The notes under the pieces were generated by a model. That model saw only the letters and a program-made list of their open reading frames with translations. It was not told the origin of the DNA and searched no databases. This document shows, in pieces, positions 26,358 through 36,113 of a stretch of DNA of 64,000 nucleotides. The DNA lies in NCBI RefSeq assembly GCF_014489845.1, contig NZ_JABURY010000018.1:1-64000 (forward strand), in the 5' to 3' direction. Position 1 is the first letter of the stretch. Each line of letters starts with the position of its first letter. The stretch is from Frischella japonica. Lineage in GTDB: Bacteria; Pseudomonadota; Gammaproteobacteria; Enterobacterales; Orbaceae. Both the position numbers and the translations under genes were made by a program.

Positions 26358-27508
26358 TAAACATTAACCTTTAACAAAATATTATTAAAGCGTTCTTTCC
26401 CAACTTCTACGATACGATCAATTTCTTTAGCATTATTGATCGATTCATTTCTAAGCTCAGTAATCAACTGATGACTGGATTCTTGATAATTAACTATCGC
26501 TTCAACCAAAGAACGTAAAGAATCAGCTTTGATCGTTGATCCATATCCTGCTCTTAACCCTTCTTCAAGTTGCTTATTCCCCATTGAAGCAATACTTTCA
26601 ATGCCTTTATTCATACCTTCTTTCATTGCTTCTAACGTTTTAGTGCTTTCACTTAAACCTGATAATGATGTTATCGAAGCACTTAATGCCGTAAAAACAA
26701 TTTCATTTGTGGAAAAGAAACTGACACTTTGTTGATAAACACGTTCCTTAACAGATGTAGTTTGCTGTAATCGGGCAAAAACCGCTTCAGCCGAATTATA
26801 GGAAACGGTTAAGTTATTGGACAAATCTAAAACAATTTGGTAACGACTGTCTTCTTGTTGGACATTACGTAACGCCTCATCACGAGCAAGCTCTAAACGT
26901 GCTCGTCCAACATGATCATCTGAATGATATTCATCAACTGCCGCCATCGCCAAAGCTAATTTTTCTTTACACTGTTCGAGACGAGCTGCGGCAATTTGCA
27001 CCACCTCCTCTGCAGCGATTTGTGCTTGCTTTAAACCAAAACGAAAATCGATATAGGCATCTGAAATAACGCGCTCGCGCTCTATCTGATGATTGGTATC
27101 TTTAGATACTTCCAGATAGGTCTTTTTGATCGCATTAAAGCGATCAGGGATTGAGCCTCGTTGTAGGGTCATCCAACCTATTTTAACTTTTTCAAAAAAA
27201 TCTAAGCGTCCATCATCTAACCAACCGACCATCTTTTCCATATCGGTACGAATACTATCAAAATTACTGACAATTTTCGTGTAACGCTGAGAAACTGCCA
27301 TACCATCAATTTGCTCTCGCACCACTTCATTAAAAGCGCCTTGTTGTTGCAAAGTACGAGCAATAGCAACAATACGATTCTTATCAATTTCTGCAATTTT
27401 ATCTAGTAATTTTAAAACTGGAGCATCAGCTTGTGGCTTAATAGTTATACCCACTTTATTTAATGATTGTACCGCTCTATCAACGTAAGAAACTATATTA
27501 TTAGACAT
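26357..27508 (-). CDS. TelA-like/cell-surface coiled-coil protein, first gene of operon C
   Basis: 383 residues, all-helical. The N-terminal 100 residues (SLNKVGITIKPQADAP, MVGWLDDGRLDFFEKVKIGW) and the central helical part (AEEVVQIAAARLEQ) resemble toxic-anion-resistance (TelA)-type proteins, often annotated as 'cell surface protein', but I see no canonical signal peptide or membrane span, so a cytoplasmic location is likelier. It is the first gene of the operon and is preceded by a 436-base region that includes the terminator of the cupin operon. I infer that it forms a complex with the DUF6384-like membrane protein. Function unknown. Confidence 0.7.
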   Translation of the reverse strand: MSNNIVSYVDRAVQSLNKVGITIKPQADAPVLKLLDKIAEIDKNRIVAIARTLQQQGAFNEVVREQIDGMAVSQRYTKIVSNFDSIRTDMEKMVGWLDDGRLDFFEKVKIGWMTLQRGSIPDRFNAIKKTYLEVSKDTNHQIERERVISDAYIDFRFGLKQAQIAAEEVVQIAAARLEQCKEKLALAMAAVDEYHSDDHVGRARLELARDEALRNVQQEDSRYQIVLDLSNNLTVSYNSAEAVFARLQQTTSVKERVYQQSVSFFSTNEIVFTALSASITSLSGLSESTKTLEAMKEGMNKGIESIASMGNKQLEEGLRAGYGSTIKADSLRSLVEAIVNYQESSHQLITELRNESINNAKEIDRIVEVGKERFNNILLKVNV

Positions 27509-27944
27509 TTCACAATTCCTTGAAATTTTATAATTAATCGTATATTAAATGAGCATAAATTATATAGTAATAAATTTATTATTACCATTGATAGTCGCTT
27601 TCATGCGTGAATGTTTTTTAGATTCGACTAAATTTAATCATATTGATTTTTACCACTAGCTTAAAAAAGTTAATAAACGTTCAAAACTAGCCAAAACAAA
27701 CAATAATCCGTCAGGAATTGCCATTTTAGTATAATTGTTTTCCATTAAATAACATTTACATTATAAAATCGCTTTATCAATAAAAAACCCGTCAATAGTA
27801 TGATATTAACGGGTTATTTTTTACGAATAATGGCAACTCATATTTGATTATATATTAGTAAAGAGAATTTTCGCTTTGCTAAAGACACTTGGCTTTAACT
27901 TACCGTTAGACCAAATTGGTTATTATTTTCACTTTAATAACATA
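27509..27944. other. Intergenic region with operon C promoter and cupin operon terminator
   Basis: 436 bases holding the terminator at 27786-27822 and, between it and 27509, the presumed promoter of operon C. No gene is seen. Confidence 0.45.
27786..27822 (-). terminator. Rho-independent terminator of the hydrolase-cupin operon
   Basis: Stem AACCCGT / ACGGGTT with A-rich and T-rich flanks. Read on the minus strand, the stem is followed by TTTTTTATT, a good U-tract, and it lies 120 bases after the cupin gene. It could also work on the plus strand. Confidence 0.75.
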
Positions 27945-29054
27945 TTATTTATTAATCTCATTCCATACTTGATGCAAGTTTGTAAATTGTTTAGGACTAA
28001 CCTGAGTAATAAGTTGATTGATACCCGTTTCGGTTAAACCAAGGTTTCGTAATATGGTTAAATGTGAACGTAATTGTGGATTTACACTTGTGCCTAGTCC
28101 GATCAAACTTCCCAGTGTAGCCAATTCTCGTTCAAAATCACCTAAATTATCACGACTAAACTGGTAGCCAAATAATTGTGCTTTAATGGCATAATCAATC
28201 GCTGGGGCAAAATCGAAAATAGCTGTTTTAGTTGGACGATGAGTGAGTTGCGCTAACTTTTGTGTTCCCAGTTCATAATAATTAACACGCCCTAATTGGG
28301 TTGGTAGTGAACCTTGTGGATCATTGATACCTTGCTTAATTCGTTCTTCAAGCACCGTTTTCAAGGTGATCATAGCATTTAAGGTTTTAGGTGCGCCAAT
28401 ATAAGCAAACTGATGTGACACCAACTCTTTAAGTTCATTGACTGTCAGCCCTATTTTTAGCCCTTGTTCAATAAATTTTTTTACCGCAATTTGGTCGCCT
28501 TCGGTCACGGCGATCGCAAGGGGAACTACAACAAGTTGCTTAGCCGTTAATTGTTGATTATTGGTGGTTTCAATTTTTATGGGATTATTAACACTTTCCG
28601 GTTGGACTTTTTCCATCCAAGTAACCATATTATCCTTTGCCGGGCTGATTGCAATATGACTCATTGCTGTATATTCGCCGGCACCATGCCAGTGCTTAAC
28701 GTTTGGCGCAATCCATACCACATCACCTTGGGTGATCAGCTGAATTGGTTTTCCCCACTGTTGAAAACGTCCCGTCCCTTCTATCACAATTAAATACTGC
28801 CCTTGACTATGTGCATGCCAGTTGGTAAATCCATTTGGTTCAAAATGGACAATTGCTGGAGCTACATCACCGTGGCTAGGCATTAATGGATAACGGATAA
28901 AGGCTGCCTTGCCAGTAAAATGATCGCTATCAGCTGACTGTAAAATAAATGTATTACTTGAAGTTAATTGAGTATCCATTATTTCTGCCTGTAGATTTAG
29001 ATTAAATAGCAAAAAATAAAGTAATGTAAATAGTTTAACTGTTTTGATTGTCAT
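27945..29054 (-). CDS. Secreted cupin / carboxymuconolactone decarboxylase fusion protein
   Basis: 369 residues. An N-terminal signal peptide (about 1-23, ending LNLQA) directs export. About 45-150 is a cupin with PNGFTNWHAHSQGQYLIVIEG and VKHWHGAGEYTAM, the metal-binding His pattern of small cupins. About 170-369 holds two carboxymuconolactone decarboxylase/AhpD-like repeats (KIGLTVNELKELVSHQFAYIGAPKTLNAM). Cupin-CMD fusions are common and several are linked to detoxification or cyanohydrin-like chemistry, but the substrate here is unknown. The start overlaps the stop of the upstream hydrolase by four bases (ATGA), so both are made together, controlled probably by the divergent LysR gene. 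Confidence 0.85.
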   Translation of the reverse strand: MTIKTVKLFTLLYFLLFNLNLQAEIMDTQLTSSNTFILQSADSDHFTGKAAFIRYPLMPSHGDVAPAIVHFEPNGFTNWHAHSQGQYLIVIEGTGRFQQWGKPIQLITQGDVVWIAPNVKHWHGAGEYTAMSHIAISPAKDNMVTWMEKVQPESVNNPIKIETTNNQQLTAKQLVVVPLAIAVTEGDQIAVKKFIEQGLKIGLTVNELKELVSHQFAYIGAPKTLNAMITLKTVLEERIKQGINDPQGSLPTQLGRVNYYELGTQKLAQLTHRPTKTAIFDFAPAIDYAIKAQLFGYQFSRDNLGDFERELATLGSLIGLGTSVNPQLRSHLTILRNLGLTETGINQLITQVSPKQFTNLHQVWNEINK

Positions 29055-30118
29055 TTTAAGTTATCACCAAAAAATGTGGTTAATTTATCAGTTATCTGCT
29101 GCACATAAGGCTGTTTCCAATATGTTTCTATATGACTTGCATTTGGCACAAGAAACAATTCTTTATTGTCGGTTCCACTTGCGTTAGCAAAAACTTCTTG
29201 AGTCATATAGAGTGAATCCGCTTTCTCACCAGCAATCATTAATAAAGGTTGACTAATTAATTCAACATTAGTATTGACGTCAAACGCTATTAAATCTTGA
29301 AAACTATCGATCGTATTATTCGTTTGCGAGTTTGGATGAGCATGCGTATTGGCATAGTATTCATAACCTTGGCGATACATTTCAAAAGGTAATTCCGCCA
29401 CTTGTTCAGGAGTCATATTTTGACCAAATGAAGGAGAATATTGAATTTCCCCCCCCACGGCTTCTTGTGCCCGGACTTTGGCAATATCACTCAAACGCTG
29501 TTGGATTGTCTCTTTTTGACTACGCATAAAACCATTACGTCGCGCATCACCTGTATTAAACATACTCACCGTGGCCACAGCAATAAAACGCTTGTCGGTC
29601 TGAGCTGCTTTAATCGAGTATCCACCGCCACCACAAATACCTAACATACCTATGTGATGAGCATCTACACCAGGATATTGACTAATAAAATCGGCTGCGG
29701 CTCGAATATCTTCAATACGATTTTGTGGTTTGTCAGTATAACGTGGTGTTCCTGAACTTCCGCCTTGATAAGCCGCATCAAAAGCAATAGTAATGTAACC
29801 TTGCTCGGCAAGATTTTGTGCATACAACCCAGACACTTGTTCTTTTACACCACCATTTGGATGAGCCACGACAATAGCCGGATATTTGTTTATAGGATTA
29901 TAATTTGCTGGCGTATACACGTTTGCAACTACGTCAATATTAGTTTGGTGTTGTTTATATTTCACGGGATGTATATTAACTTTACCTGATTCATTTTTAG
30001 TTAAGGCATTTTCATACGTTAGTGTAAATGGATTATTTTTATAATCTTGAGCCATAGCATCGCCTCCTAATGTTGTCACTAATAGCGTGACTAATAGTGT
30101 TGTCTTTAAGTATCTCAT
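29051..30118 (-). CDS. Secreted alpha/beta hydrolase with Cys nucleophile
   Basis: 355 residues. The signal peptide is about 1-23 (TTLGGDAMAQ). The alpha/beta-hydrolase core carries PAIVVAHPNGGVKEQ (oxyanion region), GICGGGGYS with a cysteine at about 162 in the nucleophile elbow, and a C-terminal NASHIETYW (catalytic His). A Cys nucleophile in G-x-C-x-G-G is typical of dienelactone-hydrolase-like and related peptidase/esterase members. It is likely periplasmic, but substrate unknown. It is the first gene of a two-gene operon with the cupin-CMD protein, divergent from a LysR regulator across a 112-base spacer. Confidence 0.85.
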   Translation of the reverse strand: MRYLKTTLLVTLLVTTLGGDAMAQDYKNNPFTLTYENALTKNESGKVNIHPVKYKQHQTNIDVVANVYTPANYNPINKYPAIVVAHPNGGVKEQVSGLYAQNLAEQGYITIAFDAAYQGGSSGTPRYTDKPQNRIEDIRAAADFISQYPGVDAHHIGMLGICGGGGYSIKAAQTDKRFIAVATVSMFNTGDARRNGFMRSQKETIQQRLSDIAKVRAQEAVGGEIQYSPSFGQNMTPEQVAELPFEMYRQGYEYYANTHAHPNSQTNNTIDSFQDLIAFDVNTNVELISQPLLMIAGEKADSLYMTQEVFANASGTDNKELFLVPNASHIETYWKQPYVQQITDKLTTFFGDNLK

Positions 30119-30230
30119 TGTTTTATTCCCGTAAATAATGAATGTAATTTATTATAAGCAGACAACATTACCATGATAATATAAGATAATTAACATGGCT
30201 TTGTGAGTAAAATTCATTAATGGGATAACA

Positions 30231-31133
30231 ATGACTAGTCATAAACATTTCAATGATCTTTATGCTTTTTTGCAAATTGCTAAATTAGGTAGTTTTACGC
30301 AAGCTGCTGCAATCCTGAATGTACAACCCTCTGCCTTAAGCCATCGAATAAATGAGCTAGAAAGGCGGTTAAAAATAAAATTATTAAATCGTACCACTCG
30401 TGCAGTTTCGACTACCGAAGCAGGTCAACAATTATTGGAACGCGTTATGCCAATGTTCACCTGTATCCAACAAGAGTTATGTGCGCTTTCTGATTATACC
30501 CATAATATGAGTGGGAAAATTCGCATTAATTGTCCGGAACGTCCAGCTTTTGAATTAATTTATCCCAAAATTCATCACTTTTTAGCGCAAAATCCCGGTG
30601 TTGAAATTGAAATTTTTATTAATAATAATTACTGTGACATTGTGGCGGAACGGTTTGACTTTGGTGTCCGTTCAGGTAAAGACTTGGCTCAAGACATGAC
30701 CGCAGTACCGATATCAGCTGAAAATACGATGGCTCTGATTGCTTCACCTTACTATTTAAGTCAATACGGTGAACCCAAACAATTACAAGAAATTACCAAC
30801 CATCGTTGTATTGTGATCGCGCTTAATCCAGAATTTAGAGTCAGCGAATGGGAGTTTATTGAACAAAAACAATTACATAAAATACGTGTTCCAGAAAACT
30901 TAGTTTTCAATTCACAATATTTAATTAAACAAGCTGCCATAGATGGATTGGGAATAACTTGGCTACCACGTACCAGCGTACAAGCCGATATACAAGCGGG
31001 ACGATTGATTGAATTGTTAAATAAAACAGCCATTACTTATCCACCGATGTACCTTTATTACCCACCCAACAAACATAAAACTACGGCGATGACCGCATTC
31101 ATTGAATTATTGCGTTGGCAAAAAAATGAATAA
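30231..31133 (+). CDS. LysR-family transcriptional regulator
   Basis: 300 residues, the standard LysR length. The N-terminal winged HTH (about 5-65) contains FLQIAKLGSFTQAAAILNVQPSALSHRINELE. The effector domain follows, with RINCPERPAFELIYP, the typical start of a substrate-binding-like region. It is divergent from the hydrolase-cupin operon, the classic arrangement for LysR activators of a neighbouring operon. The inducer is probably related to the hydrolase substrate; that is inference. Confidence 0.9.
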   Translation: MTSHKHFNDLYAFLQIAKLGSFTQAAAILNVQPSALSHRINELERRLKIKLLNRTTRAVSTTEAGQQLLERVMPMFTCIQQELCALSDYTHNMSGKIRINCPERPAFELIYPKIHHFLAQNPGVEIEIFINNNYCDIVAERFDFGVRSGKDLAQDMTAVPISAENTMALIASPYYLSQYGEPKQLQEITNHRCIVIALNPEFRVSEWEFIEQKQLHKIRVPENLVFNSQYLIKQAAIDGLGITWLPRTSVQADIQAGRLIELLNKTAITYPPMYLYYPPNKHKTTAMTAFIELLRWQKNE

Positions 31134-31323
31134 TCCCATAAAAAGGTTATGTATATCACAAAAAATTTAATAGCGAAGACGTTAAATTTTAAATTTGGCT
31201 GCTAATTAAATAAAAAAATTATGTTACCAATAGATCAAAAGATTTATAAGCAGAATTGATTGGATTTTATACATTTTCCATGCAAAACTATACCAAAATT
31301 TATTTTCAGAAAAGGGGTCATTT

Positions 31324-33009
31324 ATGTCAAAAATAAAATTTCAAAAAAAAACGCTGGCACAAAATTTTATCTTAATATTATTAAGCGGAATATTAACTGC
31401 TTGTGGTAATGATTACTCGGAAAACAGTTCTCAAGCATCGAAAAAACCGGCTTACAATTCAGAAAACAGTTCTAACATATTGATAGAACCTAATTACCGA
31501 ATGGGTGAGTTTTCAGATACTCTGGTTACTAGCAATAGTTCGACACAAAGGTTTATTAATGACATATACATATCATCAGACACAGCGCAATATAAAAACT
31601 ATACTGATAATTCAATCAAACAAGTTGCCAACGAACCTGTAAGTACATTTAGTCTCGATATGGACACAGGAAGTTATGCTAATAGCCGCCGGTTTTTGTC
31701 GCAAGGCCGTATGCCTCATCCTGACGCAGTACGAGTAGAAGAGTTTATTAACTATTTTCCAAGTGCTCCAAATGAAGATCTAATACCGTTAGTAGGTTCG
31801 CCATTTTCAGTAGCTTATGAACTAACCCCAAGCCCATGGAATGCAGACAAAGTTTTATTAAAGGTAAATATTAAAGCTAACGATGTTAATTTTAAAAAGC
31901 TCCCACCTTCTAATCTTACCTTCTTAGTCGATACATCGGGATCCATGTATGGTCCTGACCGATTAGAATTATTACAAAAATCATTAAAGTTATTAGTAGA
32001 TAAGCTTCGTCCGGAAGATAAAGTGGCGATTGTAACTTATGCAGGAAGTGAAGGTGTTGCTTTGCCACCAACGTCAGGTCGTGATAAAGCAAAAATTTTG
32101 GCTGCAATTGACAATTTTGAGGCTGGTGGCAGCACTGCTGGTGGCGCAGGGCTTAAATTAGCGTATAAAATGGCCGAACAAAACAAAGTCGCTAACGGCA
32201 TTAACCGAATATTATTGGCGACTGATGGTGATTTCAATGTTGGAATTCGTAGTACCGAAGAGTTGAAAGCATTTGTTATCAGTGAAAAAGAAAAAGGCAT
32301 TACGTTATCTACACTCGGTTTCGGTGATGATAATTTCAATGAACAATTGATGGTACAAATTGCTGATGCCGGTAATGGCAATTATAGCTATATTGATAGT
32401 CTAAAAGAAGCCCAAAAAGTATTACAAGAAGAGATGAGTGCAACTTTAGTCACAGTAGCTAAAGATGTCAAAGCACAAATAGAATTTAACCCACAATACG
32501 TGTTGGATTATCGTCAAATTGGTTATGAAAAACGACAGTTAAAACAAGAAGATTTTAACAATGATAAAGTGGATGCTGGTGATATCGGTGCTGGTAAAAA
32601 AACCACCGTTTTATATGAGCTAACTTTAGTCGGTAATACGCCAAGTATTGATCCTTTACGCTACCAAGCAAAAAAATCTGAGCCAAATATTTCTATCAAC
32701 AGTAATGAAATCGCATTTCTCAAACTGCGTTGGAAAGCACCAAAGGATAAGAAAAGTAATCTAGTTTCTCTACCATTAGAAAAGAAAGCATTGGTTAGCA
32801 ACTTTGATAAAGCAAGTAGCGAAACGCGCTTTATAGCAGCAGTAGCTGCATTTGGGCAAAAGTTACGCAATAATCCTGAATTATCTCAAACATCTTATCA
32901 ACAAATAGCAAGTTGGGCTAATAACGCCAAAGGTAAGGATCCTCACGGATATCGCAGCGAATTTGTACAATTAGTGAGAAAAGCTGCAGCGTTAGATGAT
33001 AAAAAATAG
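31324..33009 (+). CDS. yfbK: YfbK-type vWA-domain lipoprotein
   Basis: 561 residues. It has a lipoprotein signal with lipobox ILTAC (Cys27). The region EPVSTFSLDMDTGSYANSRR and VEEFINYFPSAP is the conserved N-terminal part of the YfbK family. The vWA domain begins near residue 196 with a perfect MIDAS, DTSGSMYG (Asp203-Ser207), plus STAGGAGLKLAYKM and LLATDGDFNVG. The C-terminal DUF3520-like region ends in DPHGYRSEFVQLVRKA. It is probably anchored to a membrane facing the periplasm, with a metal-dependent adhesion-type interaction role; the biological role of YfbK is poorly defined. A ribosome binding site (AAAGGGG) precedes the ATG. A perfect 10-bp hairpin follows at 33021. Confidence 0.9.
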   Translation: MSKIKFQKKTLAQNFILILLSGILTACGNDYSENSSQASKKPAYNSENSSNILIEPNYRMGEFSDTLVTSNSSTQRFINDIYISSDTAQYKNYTDNSIKQVANEPVSTFSLDMDTGSYANSRRFLSQGRMPHPDAVRVEEFINYFPSAPNEDLIPLVGSPFSVAYELTPSPWNADKVLLKVNIKANDVNFKKLPPSNLTFLVDTSGSMYGPDRLELLQKSLKLLVDKLRPEDKVAIVTYAGSEGVALPPTSGRDKAKILAAIDNFEAGGSTAGGAGLKLAYKMAEQNKVANGINRILLATDGDFNVGIRSTEELKAFVISEKEKGITLSTLGFGDDNFNEQLMVQIADAGNGNYSYIDSLKEAQKVLQEEMSATLVTVAKDVKAQIEFNPQYVLDYRQIGYEKRQLKQEDFNNDKVDAGDIGAGKKTTVLYELTLVGNTPSIDPLRYQAKKSEPNISINSNEIAFLKLRWKAPKDKKSNLVSLPLEKKALVSNFDKASSETRFIAAVAAFGQKLRNNPELSQTSYQQIASWANNAKGKDPHGYRSEFVQLVRKAAALDDKK

Positions 33010-33020
33010 TTATTGCTAAT

Positions 33021-33049
33021 GTCAATGCAGATATTTACTCTGCATTGAC
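33021..33049 (+). terminator. Hairpin after yfbK
   Basis: A 10-bp perfect inverted repeat (GTCAATGCAG / CTGCATTGAC) with a 9-base loop just after the yfbK stop. It has no long U-tract, so it is a terminator or RNA-protecting hairpin. Confidence 0.55.
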
Positions 33050-33175
33050 CATCATCACTTCATATAAATACCTGATTTGATATATTATCAATAATTAAAT
33101 TTGTATTAATTTCATTAATGATTACAGATAATCTTTATCTGATAATGTGGACAGTGACGTTGAGTTATCTTTTGG

Positions 33176-33814
33176 GTGCTATTTGCTTTTCTTATTATCA
33201 AAAATAAATATCAAAATAGTATAATGACTAAATCGTCGATTACTATCATGATTAGCCAATTACCGAAGTTATTATTAGATAAACAACGCTTGGCAATTTA
33301 TTTTTGTTCTTTGTTTGTATTGTTAAGTTTTGTTGCGCTTTATTCTGTGCTGCACCAAAATTGGTTAAGTATTTATATATCAGAATTAAGAAATATCAGT
33401 ATTTTTACTCTGTTGTTTAGTTTGACAGCTAGCTTTGTCTACAAAAAAATAAGTCCATTATATGTATTAGTTATCGCATTGTGTTTAATGGCCATTTCTT
33501 TAGCGATGCATGCTTTTTATCTAAATAATCAGCAAAACCCCATTTACCTTTTGTTAATGATTCATTTTGTTTTTATTCTCGATCTTGCCTATGCTGTTCC
33601 CTCGATGATCACTTGTATTGCAATAAACTCTAGCATTCAAAATCGAGGCATGGCAACATCACTTTATACAAGTATATTATTTATTGGAGCAAGTTTAGGT
33701 TAGGTGTTACCAACTATGTTTAACTCAAACACATTAATCTTTTTTATTGTATTTTTTCTCATTTTTAATGCAGTAAAACTTATATTAAGTTTAAAAAATC
33801 GCACTTATCAATAG
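33176..33814 (+). pseudogene. MFS transporter remnant with in-frame amber stop
   Basis: The frame from a GTG at 33176 encodes about six membrane helices of an MFS transporter's C-terminal half (TMs near YFCSLFVLLSFVALYS, IFTLLFSLTAS, YVLVIALCLMAISLA, NRGMATSLYTSILFIGASLG). It is interrupted by TAG at 33701-33703, after which the same frame continues 36 codons (VLPTMFNSNTLIFFI to RTYQ) to TAG at 33812. An upstream frame at 33118-33207 in another phase (WTVTLSYLLGAICFSYY) may be a frameshifted beginning. The N-terminal half is missing. The gene is dead unless amber is suppressed. Confidence 0.7.
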
Positions 33815-33823
33815 CAATTTATT

Positions 33824-34489
33824 ATGAAAAAATTAATCACACTAATATTTATTATTGTTTTTTTATCTTCCCCCACTTTTGCTCAGGAATTAAGTAATAT
33901 TAAGGAAAATATAATGGATTCGACCACATTAAAACCGGCAAATATGATATTAGCTACCAATCTACAAAAATTGTTACACCAAGATGAAATGAATTTTAAT
34001 TTAGTCCTGAAAAAACAAGGCTCGCATAATCAACAACCGATCACATTAAAACGTTTTGAGCCTGAACAGACGACTCATCTTGGTCACCAACATATCTCTT
34101 TTGTAATCGATAAAAATTCAGATATGCTACTTGGATTTGTCAGACTATTACCTAAATATATTAGGTCAGAACAACAGGTTTCAAAAGTAGTCGCTTTTGA
34201 AATAACACTAAATTTTCTAAAAAATTATGCCCCTGATTTATTAGTCAACTATAAAAATAGTTGGATTGATACACATGATGAGACCATCATGGTTGCCGAC
34301 AAAAAAATCACTATTACTGGTATAAAGGTAAAATGTCGTGATTTAAACACAGGATCATATTTTTGGACCATTATCGCTCCAGATCAAAGTGTAATGGTTT
34401 TCGAAAGAAATATCGAATGGGACTTCATTAGGGCTGGTCGACAAACTCAGAAATGGTTACATGCTCAGTGGTTGAATAAAAATTTATAA
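33824..34489 (+). CDS. Exported hypothetical protein
   Basis: 221 residues. The signal peptide is about 1-21 (LIFIIVFLSSPTFAQ), so it is periplasmic or secreted. The mature part has no motif I recognise; segments such as FVIDKNSDMLLGFVRLL and TGIKVKCRDLNTGSYFW look like an alpha/beta fold. It begins 9 bases after the end of the broken MFS gene and is followed by two other exported proteins on the same strand, but the spacers (158 and 90 bases) leave operon membership open. Function unknown. Confidence 0.65.
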   Translation: MKKLITLIFIIVFLSSPTFAQELSNIKENIMDSTTLKPANMILATNLQKLLHQDEMNFNLVLKKQGSHNQQPITLKRFEPEQTTHLGHQHISFVIDKNSDMLLGFVRLLPKYIRSEQQVSKVVAFEITLNFLKNYAPDLLVNYKNSWIDTHDETIMVADKKITITGIKVKCRDLNTGSYFWTIIAPDQSVMVFERNIEWDFIRAGRQTQKWLHAQWLNKNL

Positions 34490-34647
34490 AAAATCATTTA
34501 ACAGATTATTGAATAAAATATGTTGATTAACTATATGGAAATTCCTTTTAAATACGATGTTAATGAAGTATTATTATTCTCATTATTAAACCAAATTTAT
34601 AAAATAGATTAGGTATTTTTAAAATGATAGATAGAGGAATATGAACA

Positions 34648-35058
34648 ATGAAATTGATGTATAAATTTTTAAGTATTTTTATGTTAGCATTTCTAGTGAC
34701 AGCTTGTAATTCTGACGTTAATACACCAGAAAATGTGTCAGAAAAGTTTATAACACATTTTTATGCCGGTGATGCGAGTGCTATTCTTAAATTGATACAT
34801 ATTAAAGATAGCGATAAAACTGATGATTTTGAAAAGTTATTTGTCTCAAAATTTGAGAAAATGGCGCAAGATGCCAAAAAATTTGCTGAAAAACACAATG
34901 GACTAGACAAAGTTGAAAATATTGCTACGGATTATACTAACGATGCTAAAACATCAGCAATGGTAAACACAAAGATAACATTTAAAGATGGCTTTACCCG
35001 AAATGAAAAAATTCCTGTGATCAAGATTGATAATAAATGGTTAATTAAACTTAAATAA
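34648..35058 (+). CDS. DUF4878-like lipoprotein
   Basis: 136 residues. The lipoprotein signal has lipobox LVTAC (Cys20). The mature part is a compact cystatin/NTF2-like fold: ENVSEKFITHFYAGDASAILKLI followed by IPVIKIDNKWLIKL at the C-terminus, the pattern of DUF4878 lipoproteins, small envelope proteins of unknown role. The family match is by pattern and length. It has the same orientation as its neighbours, with a ribosome binding site-like GAGGAA before the ATG. Confidence 0.7.
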   Translation: MKLMYKFLSIFMLAFLVTACNSDVNTPENVSEKFITHFYAGDASAILKLIHIKDSDKTDDFEKLFVSKFEKMAQDAKKFAEKHNGLDKVENIATDYTNDAKTSAMVNTKITFKDGFTRNEKIPVIKIDNKWLIKLK

Positions 35059-35148
35059 TAGGATGAATCAATTACAAAATATATCAGATTAATTTCAATT
35101 AAAGGGTGACAAAATAATGTTATCCTTTTTAATATTCAACTATTATCC

Positions 35149-35760
35149 ATGAAACTCCTCACTTATACTTTTATTTTAATCCTATTTATGAGCTGTTTTG
35201 GATTGGCTTGCCAGTTATCACATCCACCGCAAACAGTACCTAATCCCTCTTTAATAAAAATTGGGGATTGGATTTTCCGTAAAGGAACACAAACAGACAG
35301 CCTTATTGTCCGACAGATTAGTGGTGACGAATATTCTCATATCGGGATGGTTGTTGCTGTTGATCCAGAAATTCAAATCATTCATGCGACGACCGATGAT
35401 GATCATAATCATCCAAATCAAGTTATTATCTCAAGCTTAGCTGAGTTTATCACCCCTAAACTAGCAGAAAAATTTGCTATCGCCAGACCGAATTTCTTAA
35501 CCACAACCCAGCAACAACAAATTGTAAACTATCTTTTAACGCGAAAAGGCGCTAGCTTTATCATTGCGCCCAAAAAAGATGAGCATTTGTATTGTACTAC
35601 TTTGCTATCCGATGCTATTAGCCGTTATTACCCTGATTTTAAAGTAGAATGGCAGTATGTGAATTTCCCGTTACTCAATGGATTTTATCTTTTCCCAAGT
35701 GCGTTTGCTAAGCATGATGATATTACTTGGATATACCAATCTCCTGCTCAAACCAGATAA
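35149..35760 (+). CDS. YiiX/YebB-like NlpC/P60-type cysteine hydrolase, lipoprotein
   Basis: 203 residues. The signal ends in a lipobox-like GLAC (Cys21). The permuted papain-fold core begins with IKIGDWIFRKGT and DEYSHIGMVV (with His in YSHIGM) and carries LYCTTLLSDAI (catalytic Cys). This His-then-Cys order is the mark of permuted NlpC/P60-like YiiX/YebB peptidases/amidases. It could act on peptide or lipid amide bonds at the cell envelope; the substrate is unknown. It is the last gene before the DhaK locus. Confidence 0.8.
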   Translation: MKLLTYTFILILFMSCFGLACQLSHPPQTVPNPSLIKIGDWIFRKGTQTDSLIVRQISGDEYSHIGMVVAVDPEIQIIHATTDDDHNHPNQVIISSLAEFITPKLAEKFAIARPNFLTTTQQQQIVNYLLTRKGASFIIAPKKDEHLYCTTLLSDAISRYYPDFKVEWQYVNFPLLNGFYLFPSAFAKHDDITWIYQSPAQTR

Positions 35761-36113
35761 CACTCTATAAGTCATAATACAACAACACAATCACCACGTG
35801 GTTTTATAATTAATCTATATAACAAAACTGTAGATACAAAAATAAGTAATTATCACTATCCCTTTTTATAGCGAAATCAATCATATGAAATTAATCTTGC
35901 TATTTATTTTAATACTAAAACTAACTTATTTCATATACAACATTCCAGGTTGATTAGCATTATTTTGCTGATTTAAATACGTGGAACCACAACACCCTCC
36001 CGATGATGCGCAATGAAAAGGAGATTATTTGTCATTAATTGTATTCGTTCTAACCAGCGCTTTTTCCTACAATAAATACGATTAACAGTGATTAATTTAA
36101 AAAGGAAATAGCA
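35761..36113. other. Intergenic region upstream of dhaK
   Basis: 353 bases. It contains a 10-bp perfect palindrome (ACCACGTGGT, about 35794-35803). It is otherwise AT-rich, with a GGAAA ribosome binding site before dhaK. No gene is visible. Confidence 0.45.
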
